Translations under genes and position numbers: made by a program
Notes under the pieces: generated by a model
Seen by the model: only the letters and a program-made list of their open reading frames with translations
The model's database searches: none
What the model was told of the DNA's origin: nothing
Shown here: positions 56,804-64,000 of the stretch, piece after piece
Position numbering within the stretch: position 1 is the stretch's first letter
Layout of the letters: each line of letters starts with the position of its first letter
NCBI GenBank assembly: GCA_013115135.1
Contig: JABANP010000021.1
Coordinates: 228,325 to 292,324 of the forward strand
Length of the DNA: 64,000 nucleotides
DNA from: Perkinsus olseni
Lineage: Eukaryota > Perkinsozoa > Perkinsida > Perkinsidae
Direction: 5' to 3'

Positions 56804-57141
56804 ATGTCGGAGTTGAAGAGACCTGCGGACTTGGAGGTAATCCCCCTCGAGCTCTTGACTCCGTCATAGCCGTACGTCTCGCTTCGGCCATCCGATCCGT
56901 AGCATTGTTGTCAAACGGTCTTGCCGAGCAAGCACGGCGTGAGTGCGATGGTCGACACGATCGGTCTTATGGTCAGGACATAGTGTCCCCTAGGGGTTCG
57001 AAGAGGGCGAGGTCGGCCACTGAGAGCAGGGGACCGCTGCTGGACGATGCATCCTCGGATGATGGAGGCCTCGATGGCCTTATGGGTACTAACAACTACT
57101 TACCACCAGCCTTCCGCCGCATCCAGCCCTGGGAAAACTGA
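56804..57141 (+). CDS. Hypothetical protein next to the 3' LTR
   Basis: ATG 56804 gives MSELKRPADLE, followed by a GTAATC donor and a TAG acceptor near 56900. A frame from there reads LLSNGLAEQARRECDGRHDR, then SPRGSKRARSATES, an acidic stretch LLDDASSDDGGLDGL and NYLPPAFRRIQPWEN with TGA 57139-57141. The simple splice does not keep frame by one base, so the junction or the sequence needs checking. A basic KRAR nuclear-signal-like patch is seen; no family recognised. The retrotransposon sits about 36 bp upstream of the ATG and may supply or disrupt its promoter. Confidence 0.4.
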
Positions 57142-57205
57142 ACCACCCCTCTCTGTGGTGAACTTCAGCCTTCGCAAAACTGAGCGATAAAATGTGATCT
57201 TCTTG

Positions 57206-57960
57206 ATGCCCCTGTCAGTCCGGCGGGTGTACGGCGAGCAAGTAGTCGTTTCAGGCCTTGTGTTCGACGACGAGCTCGCTGCTGGCCTTGACGACTCCTC
57301 CGGGATTGGCGAGGATGAAGAGATGCCCATCGAGAAGGACTTCACCACGGTTGAGGACGTCATTGAGCCGCAGGTACTAGTACCACTGACCGTGCGGCCT
57401 GGCAGTAGTCCTTGGGTGGGTTCAGGTATCGTGGACGTCGCCCCCGTTGCTCGACCGTTACACCCTTTGTGTCGTGCAAGATGGAGGTGCAGAGCTTACT
57501 GTACCCCTGACTTGGTACAGACAGCGTGACCCTGGAGACACGGCCAGCTCGATAAAAGAGTAGTGCCGGGCTTCCTGATAGGAGAGATGGATTCGGCGCT
57601 TCTTTTTAGGACCCCCGATTCCCCCCATACCACTCCGAGCTTCTTCCGCAACCCGTCCCAGAGGTAGTTGACGCATCCTCGGCTCGTTCCGGGGCAAGAG
57701 GGAACGCAAAATCCTGTGTAGATTGATAAGTCTGCCTTGTAGGTTCCCGTGAACACCCCGGGTAAATTCGATCCACGTTTTATTGAAGTATGCGATCATG
57801 ACGGTCGGGGAAGTCAGTACCAACATTGGCTCGCCCACGGATGCATATGGAAGAGTGGACTCATTTGCACTATGGATCAAGAGGTGCTGATTGAAGGGTT
57901 GCATTTATTCTCACCAATTCGAATGTGTCTTAGCGGAGCGATGCTGAGGTCTCGGGGGTT
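57206..57960 (+). CDS. Hypothetical protein, multi-exon
   Basis: ATG 57206 opens MPLSVRRVYGEQVVVSGLVF and DDELAAGLDDSSGIGEDEEM. A small intron (about 57376-57426) leads to VSWTSPPLLDRYTLC and VVQDGGAELTVPL. A further small intron leads to DPRFPPYHSELLPQPVPE, then another to VPVNTPGKFDPRFIEVCDHD. Junctions near 57520 are uncertain. YTLCVVQDGG loosely recalls PEBP-type proteins, but the DPDAP signature is absent, so I leave it unnamed. Confidence 0.4.
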
Positions 57961-58030
57961 GGGGTTGTGGTCTTTAGTCTGGCGGAGATTGACATCTTTT
58001 CTCTTGGGGTAGCACTCTCGTCCATCATGC

Positions 58031-59649
58031 TTGCAACCTAATTCGTCACGAGCTACCGCTGCCGCTGCTGCAACTACAGGAGGTCCATATAGTCCGAATG
58101 GGATACGTGCTGGTAGTACGGGATTGCATGGCGTAGGTCGTGGGTTCGATTCCTGGTCGACATTCCAGTCGAGTCGTATCTGTGATTCAATCCACGATGT
58201 TTCGGCTACAATTCTTCCGAGACTTTGGATCTCCCGTCAGCGGCTTTCCCTATTGTTCATCCATCCTCACTGTCATTCAGCCTCTTCCCCGAGAAGTTCG
58301 CATGCTTCACCAGCCAACGCTGGTAGCTCTACCCTAGCTCGGGCTCTGGCCGCGGTTAATGCAGGAGGGCCCGGGGGAGGTCAATCAAACCAAGCCATCA
58401 CGCAGCATCTCTTGTACTACAGGGCCGGGTGGAAGCGGGGTTAGTGCTTTGGCAAGATAGAGACGTTAGCAATTTTCGAGCTTCCGATGACGTGGCATTC
58501 ATATCATGAATAGCGTGGCATCTATTCAGGCAGCAGTTGAGAGCCGTCACATCGGCTGCAACGGCGGCCGCGAAGCGATCAGCTCATCCTATGCCGGCAG
58601 CGGCTAATGAGAAGGAAAAATCTCACCAGATGCGACGGGAGTGGGATAAACAAGTGAATAAGCTGGGTAATGTCGCTTCGCTCCGCTAGGTTCGATGAGC
58701 CTTTTTTCCATAGGCAAGCAGCTTATGATCGCCATGGGCTACAGGGGTCTGAATAGAGACAATCGTCTGAATGAATGGTGTGCATGGCTTGGTGTGAAGC
58801 TAACGTATATTGGTCTGTCGAATAACAGCTACTCCAAGCTCCCAGGCGTTGTAAGGGAACCCAATTGTAGTATTAGACGTTAGTGAGAATGACAGGTCCC
58901 AACTGGTGCGGTTGGTGATATCGATCTCTGCGGCAACGGACTGGAGGATGGGCATTTGCATGTTCTAGCATCCACGTTGAAGCCGTTCAACAGGCTCAGA
59001 GTGAGGGTGGGGCGAATGGGCTTCGTCGACGGGGCTACGGATGGTGCTAGGTGTTGAGGTTATCCCAGAATAACATTACTGATGGCGGCCTCGAGCTGCT
59101 GCTCTCCTATCCGTATTTGCAAGCTCTTCATTTGGATCGGAATAAGCTGACGGGCGGGCAGGTAGTCACCAGGTTTCGAGGCTTTGGCCAGCTCACAGGC
59201 TTCGTTTCAGCATCTACTCCACTTCATCGTGAATGCTGTAGCCCAGCTGAGAGAGACGAGGCATTCTCAAAGCGATCTCGAGTGGCGTTCACTGCCGCCC
59301 CTGTGGATCAATCTGGACGGCAATTACATACAGGACTCGACGGAGCTCATTCGACAACTCACCGGGGAGCCCTACGGACTATTCGTTTGCCATCCCGAGC
59401 GGACGGGCTGTGAACCGTAATAATAGCATCTTCTGCAACGTGCGAGTATCTGCCATAATCAGATCCGCTCTCTGCCGAGTATACGGCGAACGCTGTGATG
59501 TCCATATTGAGTGCCTCGGATGCCAACGTCCTATCGAAGACATCAAGTATCATGAGAGCTCCACAGCCCCTGTGGAGGGGGAAGCAGCGACAGTGATCGA
59601 CATGACGCCCACTGAGGTTGCCGATATTGTGGATTTAGAAGACGACTGA
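58031..59649 (+). CDS. Leucine-rich-repeat protein
   Basis: Ribonuclease-inhibitor-type LRRs are clear: VGDIDLCGNGLEDGHLHVLA (about 58910-58970), LSQNNITDGGLELLLSYPYL (about 59055-59115) and LHLDRNKLTGGQ, then LWINLDGNYIQDSTELI (about 59300-59350). Upstream, a helical segment MPAAANEKEKSHQMRREWDK (58590 onward) and KQLMIAMGYRGLNRDNRLNE (about 58707-58770) belong to the same protein. An Ala/Gly-rich stretch at 58310-58440 (LARALAAVNAGGPGGGQSNQ) may be its N-terminus. The end contains CNVRVSAIIRSALC and IECLGCQRPI and stops at 59649 (IVDLEDD). Introns are small; only the two LRR junctions were checked in detail. Confidence 0.6.
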
Positions 59650-60395
59650 AGGGCGTGGCCATTGCTCATACCATTATAATGATCTTTTATAGTTTCAGTA
59701 TTATAGACCAGATAGCATTGATGTATCATTTCCATCGGAAACGGAAGATTTTGGTTCACAAGTTTTAACGGAAATTTTTCCAACTTCAACGCAACAAGAG
59801 AGACGGCGGGGATATTCCGATAAAAATTCCCTCTTGTAGAAGTGTCGTTATACTATCCATGCGGCAGTCAATAATGGCAAAAAATAGCAACTCAAACGAT
59901 TGGACAACGGACAGAATTTTGGGACGCATGCAGTGAATGATGACAACTTATGGTGATAGTCGCTTTAGAAAAATAGTTGAAATGACACGATCACGCTCGG
60001 GCTTTTGCGAGCTCACCGGGCGCGACCGTGGATAGGGCGTCCCCGCCTGAACACAAACTGCTGGCGGTCGAGTGTCACTCAGAGGGGAGCGTACGTTCAG
60101 AAATGGTCGCTGCATTGGCGTCCTCGCAGACTTTACGGATAATCATCTCCCAATCCAGTTTGGAAGCGAGCTTAGGATACCCTGCTTCCCAAGCGAGCTC
60201 AGAGGCCACACGGCCTCGATTTGACAGCATTACGGGCGACCTGAGGCCTCCATACTACACTCTTTAAAGAGCACTAGGCGTACCGATTGGGTCCCTCTAC
60301 TAATGGATTCCACCACAGCCGTTGACGTGCCAGTCGTGCAGCTTGGTGGTGCCTGATGGGAAGCATGTTGCCGCAGGCAGCCTGTGGTAGTAGGC
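59650..60395. other. Intergenic, no supported gene
   Basis: AT-rich to about 59990, then GC-richer. No ORF with domain content. It separates two convergent genes. Confidence 0.5.
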
Positions 60396-62154
60396 CTACG
60401 CAGCAGGTCCTCCTTGGGTCCTCGCCCACATCTGAGTGCGGGGATCGGTCATCAGAATGTGACAGACGGCCGAATGCCCGCGACAGGCGGCGGCGTGGAG
60501 AGCCGTCATGCAGAACTTCCGGAGCGGGATAGGATCCACCTTCACGTGATGGGGACGGTGGGTCTGAGATGAATATCCTAGCGGAGCGAAGCCGAGTTGG
60601 CTGCTTACTTCTGCTGCAATGGAGGTATCCTTTTTGGGTGGGGAAGGAGAACTGACCATGGCGGAAGGGTCTGCGCCCCAGTCCAGCATGGCTTCAACCG
60701 CGATTCGAGATCCCGACGCGGAGGCAGCGACGAGATGCCAGTCCAACATCTGCTGTTCCTCGCAAGTACGGTCTGAGGGCAAGAGCTGCAGGGACCATCC
60801 GATCGATATCCCCGGTGCGTCGAGAGCGAAGCGAAGAGCTGGCAGCGGAGCCTGAACGGCGGTCCCATCGAGTACATGGGCAGTTGGGTGCTCTGAACTC
60901 TCTCCACAAAGCTGCCATTAAGAGCTCAGTGTTGTTATTGGAGGCTGCATATCGTAGACTGTGGAGGCCCCCTGAGGATGGCAGTCGGAGGAGTAGCCCG
61001 ACTTCATTCCCACCTTGACGCTGGAGTAGACTGTAGACCTTGCCCTTCCGAGGACACAGATCGAGCGGCCGCATCCCCTCACAGTCCTCCCCGTTGATAT
61101 CACAACCAGCTGCTAGAAGGGCATCAACCTGAGAACAGCAGAACGGGCGGTAGAATGTGGAATGATGTCGCGCGCCACGAAATTCACCGCATCATACGAA
61201 GAGGCAATGCTAGCAAGGGAGGCGACTCACACAGTCGCACACTCCAGCAGAGGCGGCCATGTGGAGTAGGAAGTGCAGGCAGGTGGGGAGGGGGGAGGGG
61301 CTATGGTCGAGTAGTTGTCTGAACATGGATCTGAAAGGGGCATAGGTCGACTGATGCTGCAGCAGCTCCTCCGGAGGGAGGGAAGGGCCGAGTGTCGAAC
61401 GATATTACGATTCTTTCCGGTCGACGGCCCAGGTGAGAGACTGAACTGATGGTTCAGCACCCGCCCCGAGGAGGATGTCCAGTATGTTCCTGATCGGCAG
61501 CAGCAGCCATAACCATACACAGCGCCGTCAACCTGCTCACCCTCTGCCCGTACAGATGGCCAAGCTCAGGGGTCCATGATGCTGGCAGTATGCTGGTGTG
61601 TGCCGTTGGCTGAGAGCTCGACCGGTATGGAGGTCATCGCCCCGAGGTCAACACCCGACCGGCCTGTCAGGGGAGAGTGAAACAGTGGTCGTCGAGCTAG
61701 GTCTTACTGAGGATTCCGACGGCCCGATCGTCGCCTCGGTAGACTGCGGCCATGAGGGCCTCGACCGTCAGCTTAGTAACTCGGCACACGGAAGGGCCCT
61801 AGAAGGGAGACCAAGCGTGACAAGGGAGGGAGTCCATTGGCGGCGTACAGCCCAGACGACATGGCCAGCGAGACCATACAGCCTCTCATCGATGAGAATG
61901 TCGAGCAAGGCGCGGCCATTGGCGTCCTCCGCAGCCCAGACCTGACGAGGCCAATCGGATGGTAAGGCAGGTGAGGTGATGGTCCTGACCTGTCGAGGCT
62001 CTAGTGCGACCCTGAGGACCAGGGCGCCCATGGCCAGCCGACTGAACTTGGCCATCAGAGCCAGCTCGACAATGGATGTGCAGCGGCCTAGCCATTGTGG
62101 ATAGTCTAGCGCTCTAGCGGTCTCTGAGAAGCAGTTGCACTGTCTACATAACAC
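60396..62154 (-). CDS. Ankyrin-repeat-like protein
   Basis: Ankyrin signatures read down the minus strand. MTALHAAACRGHSAVCHILM (about 60515-60450) is a textbook repeat. Others are weaker: WHLVAASASGSRIAVEAMLD followed by WGADPS (about 60735-60660), VDALLAAGCDINGEDCEGMR then PLDLC (about 61130-61060), SLRYAASNNNTELLMAALWR (about 60965-60905), and at the N-terminal side MAKFSRLAMGALVLRVALEP. Exons are short and separated by small introns. The N-terminal exon (62154-61768) lacks a certain start. The C-terminal exon ends at 60396. Such proteins are scaffolds; no partner can be inferred. Confidence 0.55.
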
Positions 62155-62299
62155 AATGGAGCTGTGCTCATACTAGCCTCGCATTATCACTCCATTCTCT
62201 CAACTATTCCGCTTACCTATCTGCTCTATCTCGTTCACTATGAGCCCAATCTACTTATGTTGTGTTCTACAACTACACCTACTGCAACGAGATAGTGCA
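62136..62299 (+). repeat. TRIM-like LTR, copy 1
   Basis: TGCACTGTCTACATAAC...ATAGTGCA. It overlaps the 5' end of the ankyrin-like frame on the other strand. Confidence 0.75.
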
Positions 62300-62329
62300 A
62301 CGTAGCAGCTCCTTGTTTCCAAGAAGGCG

Positions 62330-62760
62330 GTGCCCGTGCACCTGGTGAACTTCACCGAGTACAAGGCGAAGTGTGTCGGTATGCGGTTTAATGAAGGACC
62401 GATCCAACCCCACTTGGCGTTCATCAACGTCTTACGATCTGTGGTTCGTGGTCTCCCTACTTCATCATGTACGAGATCAGCTATGAGAATTCAGGTTTGT
62501 CGCTCATCTATAGTAGTCGTAAGTTGTTGTTAGTCGTTCTCGTGCGTCGTTTGCTTTGATCCTTAGTTCAGAATTCCCTCGTATCGACACGAATCACTGC
62601 CCCAAGGATGGATGGTGTTCTTCGAGTACGTTAATCACCAAGCGAAGCCCAGTTATGACCAGCGTTATGTAGCTAAGGTATCGATGACGCTTATCATGAT
62701 CAATTCGTCACATTGTGGATCAACTTCTGGTTCATCGAGACGGTGAGAGAGTCGTATCGC
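62330..62760 (+). other. Spliced coding-like segment inside the first internal region
   Basis: Frames VPVHLVNFTEYKAKCVGMRF and NEGPIQPHLAFINVLRSVVR are followed by a GTTTGTC...CCTTAG intron (about 62496-62568). Next comes FRIPSYRHESLPQGWMVFFE with YVNHQAKPSYDQRYVAK (about 62569-62679). A further piece, TVRESYRIDEKSRYSAAERT, recurs in the second internal region. No family recognised. Confidence 0.35.
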
Positions 62761-62961
62761 ATCGACGAGAAGTCACGCTACTCAGCCGCAGAGCGCACCT
62801 TGATGGTCCTGGCTCGAGCTTAGCTGGGTATAACGACTAACAGTCGCCCACTTCTCTTTCCATCAATTACTCTCGTACGCAGCCTCTCATGAATCACCAG
62901 TTTCCTTCTGTCGTGATTGTTTTCCCTTCCGACCTTTCGTTTCCCCGAGAAGAGGGGAATC

Positions 62962-63125
62962 TGCACTGTCTACGTAACACAATGGAGCTGTGCTCATACT
63001 AGCTTCGCATTATCACTCCATTCTCTCAACTGCTCCACCTTTCTATCTGCTCTATCTCGTTCACTATGAGCCCAATCTACTTATGTTGTGTTCTACAACT
63101 ACACCTACTGCAACGAGATAGTGCA
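62962..63125 (+). repeat. TRIM-like LTR, copy 2
   Basis: Same length and ends as copy 1, with scattered substitutions (for example ACGTAAC for ACATAAC and CTGCTCCACC for CTATTCCGC). Confidence 0.75.
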
Positions 63126-63640
63126 ACGTAGTAGCTCCTTGTTCCTATCAAGAGGGTCTTCATGTACTGAATACTTGGGTATGAGTTGTCTCAACAATGG
63201 TCGTCGTCGGCGACGACTCGTCGCCACTAAGGACGAATACGGGCGTTCTCCGAGCTCTTCATGATGTGGTCTGTGTGACGTGGTATTATGACACTCGGCA
63301 CTGCCGCTACGGCAGACTACCTGTGGTTATGCGACTATTGGCTAGTCAGCGTTCAAGCGGCTACTATGAAAGTGTATTTTAGCAGCGGCCAGGTTTGCAC
63401 TCGTTTGGGGCGTCTTTTAGAGCACTCGCGAGACTACTAGTTGTCGTGTCAGCCTATCCGAAATCCCATGAGCTCTCGCAATGTCGTATCTGGTGACAGG
63501 TCCAGAATCCGTTAGCACCGTCGACTTGATATGTCACGAGCCTGTCGGAGCCGAAGCTTAATGCTGACGAGTCGTATCATGTGACGTGAGGAGTGTTCCT
63601 TGTCTATTGCGAATTATTGTGTCTAACGAGACTTGTTCAT
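63126..63640. other. Unique part of the second internal region
   Basis: No supported gene; the frame at 63197-63382 has no domain. The part unlike the first internal region ends near 63640, where the shared ~230-bp block begins. Confidence 0.5.
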
Positions 63641-63866
63641 TGAGACGGTGAGAGAGTCGTATCGCATCGACGAGAAGTCACGCTATTCAGCCGCAGAGCG
63701 CACCTTGATGGTCCTCGGCTCGAGTCTAGCTGGGTATAACGACTAACAGTCGCCCACTTCTCTTTCCATCAATTACTCTCGTACGCAGCCTCTCATGAAT
63801 CACCAGTTTCCTCTGTCGTGATTGTTTTCTCTTCCGACCTTTCGTTTCCCCGAGAAGAGGGGAATC

Positions 63867-64000
63867 TGCACTGTCTACATAACACAATGGAGCTGTGCTC
63901 ATACTAGCCCTCGCATTATCACTCCATTCTCTCAACTATTCCGCTTACCTATCTGCTCTATCTCGTTCACTATGAGCCCAATCTACTTATGTTGTGTTCT
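63867..64000 (+). repeat. TRIM-like LTR, copy 3 (truncated by window end)
   Basis: 134 bp present, nearly identical to copy 1 over its length, with one extra C (CTAGCCCTCG). Confidence 0.75.

Larger units (their letters stand above)
62136..64000 (+). mobile_element. Tandem TRIM-like miniature LTR elements
   Basis: Three copies of a 164-bp repeat occur: 62136-62299, 62962-63125 and 63867 onward (cut by the window end). Each starts TGCACT and the two complete copies end AGTGCA, a 6-base terminal inverted repeat as in LTRs. After each full copy comes GTAGCAG/GTAGTAG-CTCCTTGTT, which resembles the leader of the gypsy element (GGTAGCAGCTCCTTGTT) and an initiator-Met primer site. Before copies 2 and 3 stands the purine tract GAGAAGAGGGGAAT. 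Internal regions are 662 and 741 bp and share about 230 bp at their 3' ends. The layout LTR-int-LTR-int-LTR without pol fits a TRIM array. Confidence 0.7.

Noticed and set aside
58100..58165. tRNA gene near 58.1 kb
   Set aside because: Only the B-box word GGGTTCGATTCC is present; no cloverleaf can be drawn.

Overview
This is nuclear DNA of a eukaryotic microbe. Protein-coding genes are split by many very short GT-AG introns (mostly 44-68 nt). They encode unmistakably eukaryotic products: Nup155, DMC1, TIM10, an SR-type splicing factor, ABITRAM and a GT47 exostosin. A mitochondrial ATP-type PEP carboxykinase, tandem chitin-synthase-like genes and Thr-rich secreted proteins suggest an alveolate-like protist; a perkinsozoan such as Perkinsus is my best guess, but that is inference.

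Layout. 1-7.9 kb is sparse: one acidic hypothetical gene (minus), one secreted protein (plus), gene remnants, palindromes and degenerate repeats. 7.95-10.8 kb is PEP carboxykinase in 14 exons; 11.4-17.4 kb is a Nup155-type nucleoporin; 17.6-19.3 kb is a SURP/SR-rich splicing factor. 19.7-21.3 kb (minus) is a leucine-rich-repeat/coiled-coil protein. 21.6-23.2 kb holds two paralogous secreted Thr-rich proteins that share a six-cysteine module. 23.8-25.9 kb (minus) is an exostosin-like GT47 glycosyltransferase and 26.1-27.6 kb (minus) an endonuclease/exonuclease/phosphatase-fold protein. 27.9-36.9 kb (minus) is a head-to-tail array of three chitin-synthase-like membrane glycosyltransferases whose catalytic motifs have decayed. 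37.5-40.9 kb holds TIM10, ABITRAM, DMC1 (minus) and a small AT-hook-like protein (minus). 41.4-45.3 kb is a tandem pair of amino-acid permeases, followed by a membrane-anchored dual-specificity phosphatase.

46.9-56.8 kb is a Ty3/gypsy-type LTR retrotransposon with LTRs identical by eye and a 2.19-kb non-coding element nested in gag. 56.8-62.2 kb carries poorly recognised genes, an LRR protein and an ankyrin-like protein (minus). 62.1-64.0 kb is a tandem array of a miniature LTR (TRIM-like) element that runs off the window.

Themes. Tandem duplication is prominent (chitin-synthase-like x3, permease x2, Thr-rich secreted x2). Cell-surface and glycan functions cluster at 21-37 kb. Several otherwise good genes, and the retrotransposon with identical LTRs, show single-base frame breaks, some in homopolymers; this fits assembly indel error at least as well as true decay. 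Exon joins were worked out by eye from frame continuity and GT/AG sites, so exact boundaries need transcript support.
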